Source: Porphyromonadaceae bacterium UBA3327
GTDB lineage: Bacteria > Bacteroidota > Bacteroidia > Bacteroidales > Muribaculaceae
NCBI GenBank assembly: GCA_002361155.1
Contig: DERZ01000058.1
Location: 1-29,806 of the forward strand
DNA: 29,806 bases
Reading direction: 5' to 3'
This document shows positions 1-12,600 of this stretch, piece after piece. Position numbers and translations under genes: made by a program. Position 1 is the stretch's first letter. Every line of letters starts with the position of its first letter. The notes under the pieces are model-generated. The model was not told where the DNA came from, did not search any database, and was given only the letters and a program-made list of their open reading frames with translations.

Positions 1-1
1 G

Positions 2-199
2 GGTCAGGGCGGCTACCAGCAGCGCCAGAACCAGGGTGGCTACCAGAACCGTCAGCAGGGTCAGGGTGGCTACCAGCAGGGCCGGCAGGGCGGCTACCAG
101 AACCGTCAGCAGGGAGGTTTCCGCCAGAACAACCGTCAGCAGGGCGGTTTCCGCCAGCGCGGACGTCAGCAGGGCGGTTTCAACAACTGGAATCAGGGC
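2..199 (+). repeat. Degenerate coding repeat GG(Y/F)(Q/R)xRQQ
   Basis: The in-frame translation is a tandem of roughly seven units such as [55 protein letters not shown] and GGFNNWNQ. The aromatic residue drifts from Tyr to Phe along the array. The DNA repeats ggcggctaccag and cagcagggcggtttc reflect the same unit. This is a low-complexity RGG-like segment upstream of the S4 domain; the left end is not visible. Confidence 0.85.
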
Positions 200-973
200 A
201 TGAAGTTCACACCGCGTCCCAAGCAGATCGATTATGTTCTTGAGGACATCGATCCGAACGCGGAACTTCGTCTCAACAAATATATGGCAAATTCCGGAAT
301 ATGTTCCCGTCGCGAAGCCGACGAGTACATCACCGGAGGAAAAGTGAAGGTCAACGGGGAGGTTGTGACCGAACTTGGAACTAAAATCACCCGCAACGAT
401 GTTGTGGAATACGACGGCAAGGTAGTGACTCCCGAGCGCAAGTGCTACGTCCTTCTCAACAAGCCGAAAGACTGCGTCACCACCAACGATGACCCCAACG
501 GCCGCACTACGGTGCTTGACATCGTGAAGGGTGCCTGCCAGGAGCGCATCTATCCCGTGGGACGCCTTGACCGGAACACTACCGGCGTGCTTCTGCTCAC
601 AAACGACGGCGATCTCGCCTCGAAGCTCACGCACCCCAAATTTGTCAAGAAAAAAATCTATCATGTGTGGACCGACAAGGAAATCTCCGAAGACGACATG
701 CAGCGCATCGCCGACGGCATCGAACTTGAGGATGGTGAGATCCACGCTGACGCAATCAGTTATGTGAGCGATGACCGCAATCAGGCCGGCATCGAGATTC
801 ACAGCGGACGCAACCGCATCGTGCGCCGGATTTTCGAGCATCTCGGATACCGCGTCACCAAGCTCGACCGCGTCTATTTCGCCGGTCTCACCAAGAAAAA
901 TCTGCCGCGCGGACGCTGGCGTTACCTCTCTCAGGAAGAGGTGAACTATCTCCGCATGGGAGCTTTCGAATAA
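2..973 (+). CDS. RluB/RsuA-family rRNA pseudouridine synthase with Gly/Gln/Arg-rich N-terminal extension (5' partial)
   Basis: This enzyme would isomerise a specific uridine in rRNA (RluB/RsuA/RluE/RluF family). The frame is open to the left edge, so the ATG at 200 is probably internal and the true start lies outside. Counting from that ATG, an S4 RNA-binding domain covers about residues 23-65 ([19 protein letters not shown]). The catalytic domain carries the family motif GRLDRNTTG, with the presumed catalytic Asp at residue 124, followed by [16 protein letters not shown] and a late [15 protein letters not shown] motif. The 66 residues before the ATG consist of about seven copies of an 8-10 residue unit, GG(Y/F) plus Q, N and R. 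Basic, disordered extensions on this enzyme family are common in Bacteroidetes. A hairpin follows, then asnS on the same strand. The target base cannot be told from sequence alone. Confidence 0.9.
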   Translation, partial: GQGGYQQRQNQGGYQNRQQGQGGYQQGRQGGYQNRQQGGFRQNNRQQGGFRQRGRQQGGFNNWNQGMKFTPRPKQIDYVLEDIDPNAELRLNKYMANSGICSRREADEYITGGKVKVNGEVVTELGTKITRNDVVEYDGKVVTPERKCYVLLNKPKDCVTTNDDPNGRTTVLDIVKGACQERIYPVGRLDRNTTGVLLLTNDGDLASKLTHPKFVKKKIYHVWTDKEISEDDMQRIADGIELEDGEIHADAISYVSDDRNQAGIEIHSGRNRIVRRIFEHLGYRVTKLDRVYFAGLTKKNLPRGRWRYLSQEEVNYLRMGAFE

Positions 974-984
974 TAATCAAAATG

Positions 985-1017
985 CCGCGCGATTCCGGTA
1001 GTCCCGGAACCGCGCGG
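985..1017 (+). promoter_or_regulatory. Hairpin between the pseudouridine synthase gene and asnS
   Basis: Arms 985-998 and 1004-1017 pair at 13 of 14 positions (one A/C mismatch) around a 5-nt loop. No T run follows, so it is not a classic intrinsic terminator. It lies 18 nt before the chosen asnS start and could be an mRNA-end stabiliser, an imperfect terminator or an asnS leader element. Confidence 0.5.
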
Positions 1018-1035
1018 ACAATATCCCTTCAGATA

Positions 1036-2433
1036 ATGAAAAAAATAAAGAGAACGACAATAAAGGAGATTCTTTCATCCCCGGAGAAATATACCGGGAC
1101 TGTGGTCGATGTCAAGGGATGGGTGCGTACCCGCCGCGGCAACAAGAACGTGCAGTTTGTGGCACTCAACGACGGAACCACAATCAGGAATCTCCAGATC
1201 GTGTTCGACCTCGCCCGTTTCCCCGACGAGATGCTGAAGCCGGTCACCACCGGCGCGAGCATCCATGTGCAGGGAGAGCTGGTGGCATCTTCAGGCGCCG
1301 GCCAGTCGGTGGAGGTGCAGGCGGCCGATATGGAGGTGTACGGCACTGCCGATCCCGCCACATATCCGCTGCAGAAGAAGGGGCATACCCTCGAATTCCT
1401 TCGCGAGAAAGCGCATCTGAGACCACGCACAAATACCTTCGGAGCCGTGCTCAGGATTCGTCACGCTCTTGCGTTTGCTGTCCATAAGTTTTTTAACGAC
1501 AAAGGTTTCTGTTATTTTCATACCCCGCTCATAACGGCCTCTGACTGCGAGGGTGCCGGCGCGATGTTCCAGGTGACCACCCTTCCTCTGGAGAACCTTC
1601 CCACGACTGAGGATGGCCGCGTGGACTATTCCGAGGATTTCTTCGGCCGTCAGGCCAGTCTCACCGTCTCCGGCCAGCTTGAGGGCGAACTCGGAGCGAC
1701 GGCGCTCGGTTGCATCTACACGTTCGGCCCCACTTTCCGTGCCGAGAATTCCAACACTCCGCGGCATCTCTCGGAGTTCTGGATGATAGAGCCGGAGATG
1801 GCTTTCTACGAGATTGAGGACAATATGGACCTCGCTGAGGAATTCATCAAGTATTGTGTGAACTACGCGCTGGAGCATTGCCCGGATGACATTGCTTTCC
1901 TGGCCGAGCATTTCGATAAGGAGTTGCCGGAACGTCTCCGTTTTGTGGTGGAGAATGACTTTGTCCGTCTTCCCTACGCGGAGGGTGTGAAGATACTTGA
2001 GGAGAGCGGCCGGAAATTCGAGTTCCCGGTTTACTGGGGTGCCGATCTCGCCTCTGAGCATGAGCGTTACCTTGTGGAGGAGCATTTCAGGCGCCCGGTG
2101 ATTCTTACCGATTATCCTAAGGAGATCAAGGCGTTCTACATGAAACTTAACGATGACGGCAAGACTGTCCGCGCAATGGATGTGCTGTTCCCGAAAATCG
2201 GAGAGATTATCGGCGGCTCGCAGCGCGAGGAGAGTTTCGAAAAGCTGTCGAAACGTTGCGAGGAACTCGGCCTTCAGGGAATGGAATGGTATCTCGACAC
2301 ACGCCGCTACGGCACCGTGCCTCATTCCGGATTTGGTCTCGGATTCGAGCGCCTGGTACTCTTTGTGACCGGTATGCAGAACATCCGCGACGTAATTCCC
2401 TTCCCGCGCTATCCGAAGAACTGCGAGTATTGA
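1036..2433 (+). CDS. asnS: Asparaginyl-tRNA synthetase
   Basis: AsnRS charges tRNA-Asn with asparagine in the cytoplasm (class IIb synthetase, homodimer). The 465-residue product from ATG 1036 has the usual family length. An upstream in-frame ATG at 982 is rejected because it sits in the hairpin and would add 18 unrelated residues. An N-terminal OB-fold anticodon-binding domain spans about residues 15-115 ([19 protein letters not shown]). Class II motif 2 is near residue 230 ([19 protein letters not shown]) and motif 3 near residue 432 ([12 protein letters not shown]). The [13 protein letters not shown] context distinguishes AsnRS and AspRS from LysRS, and overall similarity favours AsnRS. 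The next gene starts 9 nt after the stop, suggesting co-transcription. Confidence 0.95.
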   Translation: MKKIKRTTIKEILSSPEKYTGTVVDVKGWVRTRRGNKNVQFVALNDGTTIRNLQIVFDLARFPDEMLKPVTTGASIHVQGELVASSGAGQSVEVQAADMEVYGTADPATYPLQKKGHTLEFLREKAHLRPRTNTFGAVLRIRHALAFAVHKFFNDKGFCYFHTPLITASDCEGAGAMFQVTTLPLENLPTTEDGRVDYSEDFFGRQASLTVSGQLEGELGATALGCIYTFGPTFRAENSNTPRHLSEFWMIEPEMAFYEIEDNMDLAEEFIKYCVNYALEHCPDDIAFLAEHFDKELPERLRFVVENDFVRLPYAEGVKILEESGRKFEFPVYWGADLASEHERYLVEEHFRRPVILTDYPKEIKAFYMKLNDDGKTVRAMDVLFPKIGEIIGGSQREESFEKLSKRCEELGLQGMEWYLDTRRYGTVPHSGFGLGFERLVLFVTGMQNIRDVIPFPRYPKNCEY

Positions 2434-2442
2434 TATTAGTGT

Positions 2443-3747
2443 ATGCGCACAATTCTCGCCACGCTTTTTACAATCCTGCTTCTCCTGCCGCCCCTCCGGG
2501 CCGGGGAGAGGCGGGATTCCGTCATTGTCAGCCTGGTGACATGCTGGCCCGGAAAGGAAGTGTACGAGTTGTGCGGCCATGAGGCGATCCGCGTCCGCGG
2601 CGAGGGTATCGACTCGGTGTGGAACTACGGTGTCTTCGATTTCAACGAGCCGAACTTCGTGGGCCGGTTTGTATCCGGACAGACCGATTATATGCTTGCT
2701 TCCTACCCGTTTCCGCTCTTCATGGCGGAGTACGTGCAGGGGAACAGAAGAGTGGTGGAACAAGACCTCAACCTTTCGCAGGAAGAGGCCTGGAGATTAT
2801 TGGGCATGTTGCGCGAGGAGGCGCTTCCCCGCAATCGCACGTACCGTTACAATTACGTGAAGGACAACTGCGCCACGCGCATTGTGGACCGTGTGGACCA
2901 GGCCGCAGACCGGAGGGTGATTTACCCCGACACGGTGAAATACGGTACGTTCCGGCGAGAGATGCGTTCCTACCATAAAGACTATCCATGGTACCAGTTC
3001 GGCATCGACCTTGCCCTCGGCAGCGGTCTCGATGCAGGAATCCCGGGACGCGCGGAGATGTTCGTTCCCATAGAGATGATGGAGAAGGTGGACGGCGCGC
3101 ATTTCGATGACGGCGCGCCGCTTGTGGCGCGGACTCGAATTCTCTTCGAAGGAGGCGAAAACGCCTCACTTCCTCCAACCCCATGGTATGTGACTCCCCT
3201 CTTCATATTCAGTCTTCTCTCCCTGCTGATGATATTGATAGCCATAGTGCAGCTGCGGCGCAAGAGGATAGTAAGATGGATATATTCAGTATGGTTCGGC
3301 GTTCTGGGACTTGTAGGATGCCTGACCGCATTTCTGGTGTTTGTCTCCACGCATGAAGCCACCTCCCCAAATGTTCTGCTGGTGCTTCTGAATCCGCTGC
3401 AGCTTATCGTTGCCGTCGGAGTGTGGATGGGATGGCGGGGACGATGGATGACATTGCCGATGGTCTGGTGGAATGTGTTGGCGGTGGGGCTGCTGCTTCT
3501 GGCATGGCCCATGCAGCGACAGACGGCCGATCCGGCCATGTTTCCGATTATGGCGGCCACAGTGGCCCTTGCTGCTTCTTACGCAATAATCATATCTACG
3601 GGTAGTTATAAAAATAGTGCCGTATTGCGGCATAACAAACAAATAAATGAACAGGTTAGCAACAGCACTCGTAGGTCTGGCAACACTCGCCGGAGCGGCT
3701 CAGGCAGATCCAGCCAGGCCAAGGCTCGTGGTGGGAATCGTCGTTGA
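2443..3747 (+). CDS. DUF4105 membrane protein with signal peptide
   Basis: Function is unknown; I recognise the Bacteroidetes DUF4105 family. A signal peptide (about residues 1-20, MRTILATLFTILLLLPPLRA) precedes a soluble domain to about residue 240 that contains the family's hallmark NYVKDNCATRIVDRV and CGHEAIRVRG. These Cys, His and Asn residues recall papain-like or amidase folds, but that is speculation. About five hydrophobic segments follow (residues 246-385), so the soluble domain probably faces the periplasm. The last ~35 residues are Ser/Arg/Gly-rich (for example GNTRRSGSGRSSQAKARGG) and are encoded by DNA that also encodes the signal peptide of the next gene, a 101-nt overlap. The tail may therefore be dispensable. 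The gene starts 9 nt after asnS. Confidence 0.85.
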   Translation: MRTILATLFTILLLLPPLRAGERRDSVIVSLVTCWPGKEVYELCGHEAIRVRGEGIDSVWNYGVFDFNEPNFVGRFVSGQTDYMLASYPFPLFMAEYVQGNRRVVEQDLNLSQEEAWRLLGMLREEALPRNRTYRYNYVKDNCATRIVDRVDQAADRRVIYPDTVKYGTFRREMRSYHKDYPWYQFGIDLALGSGLDAGIPGRAEMFVPIEMMEKVDGAHFDDGAPLVARTRILFEGGENASLPPTPWYVTPLFIFSLLSLLMILIAIVQLRRKRIVRWIYSVWFGVLGLVGCLTAFLVFVSTHEATSPNVLLVLLNPLQLIVAVGVWMGWRGRWMTLPMVWWNVLAVGLLLLAWPMQRQTADPAMFPIMAATVALAASYAIIISTGSYKNSAVLRHNKQINEQVSNSTRRSGNTRRSGSGRSSQAKARGGNRR

Positions 3748-5227
3748 CCAGCTACGAACCGACTACATAGAGGGTCTGCAGAGCCGCTTCAGCGAACATG
3801 GATTCCGCTATCTGATCAAGGACGGTGTCTATTTCCGCGATGTCGACTTCAAGGTCTCGCCGCTTGACGCGGCGAGTGCCACTGCGATGCTCTACACCGG
3901 AAGCTATCCGGCGCAGACTGGTGTCCCGTCGGCTTCGGTGTTCGAGCAGACCTCCTCAGGGCCAGTGTCCCGTCCCGCTCTTGCTTCTGCGGGAACGGTC
4001 AGCAACGACTCGTTCACTCCCGAGAATCTGCGGCTCTCCACTGTGGCTGACGAAGTGGCCATAGACGGAGTGGGACTCGGAGCGGTGTATTCCATCGCCA
4101 CAGAGCCGCAGCAGGCGGTGATAATGGCCGGACATGCGGCGAAGAACGCTGTCTGGCTCAACAATACCACCGGAAACTGGGCGACTTCTTCTTATTATGG
4201 AAGTCTTCCGGTTCCGGTTTCAAACCGGAATTTCCGGGCCTCCCTTTCATCGAGGCTCGACACGATGCAATGGCGCCCGTTGCTGCCGCTTGACGGCGTG
4301 CCGGGCATAAGCGACATAAAGCTGAAGCATCCATTCCGCCATCAGTTCGTTCGCTCCGATCGGGATGTCTACCGAAAATTCAGCTCGTCGGCGCTCGCCA
4401 ATGCCGAGGTCACAGACCTTGCCATAGAATTTATCCGCCAGCTCAAGATGGGCGGAGGACCTGCACTCGACATGCTGAGTCTGGGCTATACGGCCGCTCC
4501 ATTCAAATATGTGGCCGATACCGATTTTCGTGCGGAACTTGCCGATTCATACATCAGGCTCGACCGGCAACTGGGACGTCTGTTCGAGGCGATAGACCGC
4601 TATGTCGGTGCAGATAACGCACTGATTTTTATTTCCTCCACAGGCTATTACGACGATGCTGTGGTCGAGGAGAAGAAGTACCGCATTCCAGGCGGCGAAT
4701 TCTCCACAAAGCGGGCCAAGTCGCTTCTCAATTCATATCTTTCGGCCAAGCATGGAAGCGCCGGATACGTTGAGGCGATACGCGACCGCCATGTATTTCT
4801 TGACCATAAGGAGATAGAGGCGCGCAAACTCGATCCGGAGGCTATCGCGCGCGACACCCGCACCTTCCTTGCTAAGATGAGCGGCGTGGCTGAGGTTTAT
4901 ACAGTCAGCGACATTCTTTCGCCAGCCACCCCCGAGCAGGAGTCGATGAGGCTTGCGCTCGATCCGCGGTTTGCCGGCGACCTCATAGTTAATTATGCTC
5001 CCGGATGGGATGTGGTCGATGACGAGGAATTCCCTCCCGTCAAAAGATCGATGCGCTCATCGCCTGTGGCCTCTCCGGCTTTCCTCATCGGCGCGGGACT
5101 CGCGCCGACGGTGATATCCACGCCGGTCGATGCCACCGTCATAGCCCCGACTGTTACCGGGCTGCTCCGGATACGGTCGCCGAACGGCTCCGAAGGCCGG
5201 CCCATGCAGCTGGACAGAAAAGAGTGA
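3647..5227 (+). CDS. Secreted alkaline-phosphatase-superfamily protein, apparently catalytically degenerate
   Basis: The 526-residue product has a signal peptide (MNRLATALVGLATLAGAAQA, cleavage likely after residue 20). It then shows the start typical of PafA-like phosphatases, RPRLVVGIVVDQLRTDY, with the first metal-binding Asp kept at D34. Other active-site positions look lost. The nucleophile region reads ASATAMLYTG, with Ala where Thr or Ser is expected. The D..GH ligand region reads LGYTAAPFKY (279-288), the DHG region reads ISSTGYYDD (329-337), and the C-terminal His-Gly region reads RSSPVASP near residue 470. The fold signature at the end (STPVDATVIAPTVTGLL) is preserved. I infer a non-enzymatic or altered member of the superfamily. 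It overlaps the DUF4105 gene by 101 nt and lies 41 nt upstream of secA. Confidence 0.85.
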   Translation: MNRLATALVGLATLAGAAQADPARPRLVVGIVVDQLRTDYIEGLQSRFSEHGFRYLIKDGVYFRDVDFKVSPLDAASATAMLYTGSYPAQTGVPSASVFEQTSSGPVSRPALASAGTVSNDSFTPENLRLSTVADEVAIDGVGLGAVYSIATEPQQAVIMAGHAAKNAVWLNNTTGNWATSSYYGSLPVPVSNRNFRASLSSRLDTMQWRPLLPLDGVPGISDIKLKHPFRHQFVRSDRDVYRKFSSSALANAEVTDLAIEFIRQLKMGGGPALDMLSLGYTAAPFKYVADTDFRAELADSYIRLDRQLGRLFEAIDRYVGADNALIFISSTGYYDDAVVEEKKYRIPGGEFSTKRAKSLLNSYLSAKHGSAGYVEAIRDRHVFLDHKEIEARKLDPEAIARDTRTFLAKMSGVAEVYTVSDILSPATPEQESMRLALDPRFAGDLIVNYAPGWDVVDDEEFPPVKRSMRSSPVASPAFLIGAGLAPTVISTPVDATVIAPTVTGLLRIRSPNGSEGRPMQLDRKE

Positions 5228-5268
5228 GTTTTTATATAATCAAGTTAATCCAAGAATCTACAATATAG

Positions 5269-8688
<3,420 letters not shown>

Positions 8689-8708
8689 CCCCATGACAAC
8701 TATAAAAA

Positions 8709-8746
8709 GCGAAATAGACCCCAGCCAGGGTCTATTTCGCCTATTT
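8709..8746 (+). terminator. Intrinsic terminator after secA
   Basis: A perfect 13-bp stem (8709-8721 gcgaaatagaccc with 8728-8740) surrounds a 6-nt loop, preceded by an A run and followed by ctatttt. It ends the secA transcript and separates it from the downstream regulator gene. Confidence 0.85.
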
Positions 8747-8798
8747 TCAAGGAATACACACATGCCTTTACTAATGTAAGGTAACAAGCAATAATAAA

Positions 8799-9383
8799 AT
8801 GAATTTGTCGGAATTCAGAAAACTTCTCGAGGGTGAATCTCCGTACCCTTTGAATGATGAAATATTCAATCTAATAATCGCCAATTCCGAAACCTTGCAT
8901 TTTGGCAAAGGTGAGGCCATAGTCGATATAGGCGAGACCAAACCCGGAATATATATTATAAAGGAAGGGGTGGTGAGAGGTTATATCAATGAAGACGGTG
9001 CGGAGCGTAACCATTATTTCGGGCTGTCGGGGACGATACTTGCCTCGATGCATTGCTACTATGCGAACAAACCTTCCATCTTGTGTATAGAAGCGTGTAA
9101 TCAATGCGAAATTTTTCATATTCCGCACAAACGGTTCAAGGAATTGCTTGATGAATCCCATGAGTTATGTAAGTGGTTAAACGGAGCGCTGTTCGGAATG
9201 CAGTATTTTCAGGAGGTCAAATCCAAAATTATGAACGGCGATTCCTCGTGGCGCTACAAATGGCTGATGAATTGCCGTCCTGAGATTCTTCAGGCTGTCC
9301 CTCTAAAAGCCATAGCTTCCTACTTGGGAATGTCGGAAGTACATATATCCCGGATAAGGAAAGACATCTATTCGGAAGATTAG
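8799..9383 (+). CDS. Crp/Fnr-family transcriptional regulator
   Basis: This 194-residue regulator has a cyclic-nucleotide-binding-like beta-barrel (about residues 20-125, with FGKGEAIVDIGETKPGIYII and EGVVRGYINEDG) and a short C-terminal helix-turn-helix (about 171-188, AIASYLGMSEVHISRIRK). No Fnr-type cysteine cluster is evident; single Cys residues at HCYY, LCIEACNQCE and ELCKW do not form the usual spacing. The classical cAMP phosphate-binding RAE motif is also absent, so the ligand is unknown. It is monocistronic, flanked by the secA terminator and its own. Its position directly upstream of two large secreted proteins makes them candidate targets, but this is inference. Confidence 0.88.
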   Translation: MNLSEFRKLLEGESPYPLNDEIFNLIIANSETLHFGKGEAIVDIGETKPGIYIIKEGVVRGYINEDGAERNHYFGLSGTILASMHCYYANKPSILCIEACNQCEIFHIPHKRFKELLDESHELCKWLNGALFGMQYFQEVKSKIMNGDSSWRYKWLMNCRPEILQAVPLKAIASYLGMSEVHISRIRKDIYSED

Positions 9384-9425
9384 GCCTCTGGAGTCTGACA
9401 GACATTATTAATAGGTAAATATTAG

Positions 9426-9475
9426 TTTCAGGTTTTGCAAGTTCGAATGAATTTTGCAGAACCTGAAATTTTATT
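9426..9475 (+). terminator. Intrinsic terminator after the Crp/Fnr gene
   Basis: Arms 9426-9440 and 9454-9468 form a 15-bp stem with one G-U pair and a 13-nt loop, followed by ttttatt. It lies about 40 nt after the stop codon. Confidence 0.8.
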
Positions 9476-9487
9476 AACATAAGTTAT

Positions 9488-9517
9488 TTTTTTTAAATAT
9501 GCTTTAATATAAATTTG
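9488..9517 (+). promoter_or_regulatory. Putative Bacteroidetes promoter for the secreted-protein operon
   Basis: TAAATTTG at 9510-9517 matches the -7 consensus TAnnTTTG. The -33 region is a run of T (9486-9494) rather than TTTG. It would start transcription near 9524, leaving a leader of about 95 nt before the ATG at 9621. Confidence 0.55.
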
Positions 9518-9565
9518 CACACAACACTTCTGATTTGGCTGAAATAACTGAACTATAATAAACAG

Positions 9566-9608
9566 AGCGGTCTGTTATGGCAGTTGTTTTCAATATTCCT
9601 AGACCGCT
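9566..9608 (+). promoter_or_regulatory. Inverted repeat in the leader of the secreted-protein operon
   Basis: agcggtct (9566-9573) and agaccgct (9601-9608) are perfect 8-nt complements separated by 27 nt, ending 12 nt before the start codon. It could fold in the mRNA leader and control translation, or be a protein-binding site. I see no match to a known riboswitch. Confidence 0.45.
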
Positions 9609-9620
9609 TGCAAAAACATT

Positions 9621-12600
9621 ATGCGTATGATAAATAGGAAATTTATGAATTGGGCATCCGCTGCGGTAGCAATGACGGCTTGTGGGATTGCATTTGCCAT
9701 ATCCCCGCCATCTTTGTGGCAGCAGAGGTCTTCATCCGTAGAAAAGAAGTCGGATGCGAGTGTTTTTGGTAAGAGTGAAAATTCATTGTTAAAGGTTGAA
9801 ACTTCGCAGTATAAGGTTTCGACCGATGACTGGAAGGGTCCCGTTATTTACGGTACGGTGGATTATACCTCCGATGAAAATCCTGAAGTCTACGGAATCT
9901 ATGCAATCGATGGAGCGACAGGAAGGATGGCTCCGGTCGACCTGACAGATCATCCGGATGCGAATGGAAGCGGATATTACGAGGATGGGATATGGCGCTT
10001 TACCTCCAATGGACAAAATGGTGACGGGAAAACATACTATTACGAATATGATGTGGCCGGCTGGAAGTGTCTCAAAAAAGAGGTATTGCCTGATTTAAGC
10101 AATCTGGCACTCGATGTTGCGTATGATCCTCTGACAGGAAATGTCTACGGATGCTTCATGGATGAGAAGGGGTATGAGGCACGATTCGGGTTCATAGACT
10201 ATACGACACATAAAGTGACAGAGATATGCCGTCTCGACGTGCTATATTTCGCCATGTTCGCCACTCCGGATGGTGGGCTCTACGCCATTGCCAATGACGG
10301 TAATCTTTATAAACTCGACAAGGAAACCGGAGAACGGACCAAAGTTGGTCCGACCGGAGTCAAGCCTAAGTATAATCAGACGGCGGTGTGCGACCTGCAG
10401 ACAGGAATCCCATACTGGTTCGGAGTATCCACAAGCGGTACGTCGGCATTATACACCGTTGATGTGCACACCGGCAAGGCGAAGGCTGTGCGCCATTTCT
10501 CAAAGCGTGAGGGAGTGGTCGGTGCGTTTATAGCCCAGTCAGCAACGCGCCCCGAGGCTCCGGCAAAATGCGATAATGTCGTAATTGACTTCCCTGATTC
10601 ATCCACTGAGGGAAATATCTCGTTTACACTTCCGGAAGAACGGTATAATGGAGATGTCCTCAAAGAGGATATTGAATATATCGTTGCCATTAACGGAAAG
10701 ATTGTTAAGAAAGGCAAAGGGAAGCCGGGAGAATTCGTAAACGGAGAATTTACGGTTTCTGAGGGCCTCGCAGCTTTTTCGATAAATACCATTAGCGACA
10801 ATGGATCCGGGAAAGTGACAAAAATCAACAGATATATCGGATACGACGCTCCGGGAGCAATTGGCGACCTGAATGCATTCGTCTCAGACGGCAGTACAGT
10901 GAATCTGAATTGGAATGCGCCCCGGAACAGTCAGAACGGAGGCTTCCTCGATACGCAGTCGTTAAGCTACCGGATTGTAAGGCAGCCTGGCAATGTGTCT
11001 GTGAGTAACGGGTACAAGAAGACCGAGTTCAGGCAGACTCTTTCATCAAAGAAATACGCGGTAAGCAGGTATGAGATTACACCGATGAGCCATGGTCATG
11101 AAGGACCTATGCTCAGGACGGAATATCTAGTGACAGGCCCGGGCATGGCATTCCCCTGGACGGGACGTTTTTCGGACACTGGGACAAAGAATATCTTCGT
11201 GGCTTCCGATTCGGATACCGGATGGATTAAGCAGAACGAATACATGGAGTTTCTACCTGGAGGAGAGGATTATCTCTACGGGCCTAAATTCGGGTTTGAC
11301 GGCTCCGCAGCCTGCAAGGTAACTGTAAAGGCTGTCGCTGGTCAGAACGAGAGGGCTAAGCTTAAAATGAGTCTTGGAAAAGATGTGAATAAATCTTCTT
11401 TCACAAAAGCTGCTTTTGATAGTGTTGAAGTAGTTCCTGTTGAAATGGAATACGAGGAGGAGTCTGTTACTGAGGAGGAATTGGCCGGAGAATACACATT
11501 CTACGCCTACCCCGGAACTGCCAGCGAATGGCATCTCGCATTCCATGGAGTGGATAAAAATATAAGGATATATTCCGTATCGGTGGAACAGGGGCCGTCG
11601 GGAAAGGCGCCAGCTCCGGTGAAGAATTTGGTCATCGCGCCCGACAGCAAGGGTCATATAGCGGCGAATATAAAATTTACTGTTCCTATTGAGTCTGTTG
11701 ATGGCTCTCCATTATCAGATATATCTACGATAACCGTTTACAATCAGGCAAGACTTGTCAGGAAGATTGATAATCCCACTCCCGGTGAAGAAATTGCTTT
11801 CGATGATACCGGTGTTGAACAGGGATATGCGAAATACACCGTATGTACCGAAAATTCACATGGCATCGGCATCCCCCTGGAAAGGGAGATATTCGCGGGA
11901 GAGGATCTGCCTTGCGCGCCTTCCGACCTGCGGGTGATCGAGACCGACGAGGGAATAAGGATAAGCTGGAAGGCTCCCGTACAAGGTTTGAATGGTGCTT
12001 ACGTGAATCCGGAAACTATGAAATATAGCGTGATGCGTGATGACAGCAAGACAATAGGCGAGGAATTGACAGATTGCTTCTTTATTGACAAAGATTCATA
12101 CGGAGGGGAGCAGAGATTCCAGCGGTATGCTGTCCGCGCCTCGACAACGGCCGGTGACGGCGCATGGATAATATCCTCCCCCGTTGTGGTTGGCGAAGAT
12201 TACGATTTGCCTTTCGTTGAACACTTCACTGGAGGATCAATCGATAATCGCTTCTGGGAGGTGGGCGCGAACAGCAATATCTCATTCCGCCTCAACCCCG
12301 CGTCTGGATATGACGGAAATCCAGGCCATGCCTCGTTCGACCCCAAGGTTTCGAATTCTGAAAGCAAACTGGTTACTGGCAAAATTTCAATCAAGGATGT
12401 GAGAAATCCGATTCTCACTTATTGGTATTATGCCATCCCTGGCGCATCAACCGTCATGGAGGTGTACGCGCAGGCTCCTGACAGTGTCAGTACAGTTGTA
12501 GCATCTACCGACTTCCGTAAGTTGAATGGAGAGGATGGCTGGAGAATGGGATGCGCGGATCTGTCCGGACTTGTGTCGCATCAATATATACGTCTCGGAT

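Noticed and set aside
2..199. Non-coding tandem repeat or CRISPR-like array at the left edge
   Set aside because: The repetition has a codon period and an open frame continuous with the pseudouridine synthase, with no constant repeat and unique spacers.
1291..2763. 490-residue open frame on the - strand opposite asnS
   Set aside because: It lies antisense to a clear, full-length asnS and shows no domain; such long shadow frames are common opposite GC-rich coding sequence.
3825..4064. 79-residue Ser/Arg-rich + strand frame inside the phosphatase-like gene
   Set aside because: Out-of-frame shadow with biased composition and no support from signals.
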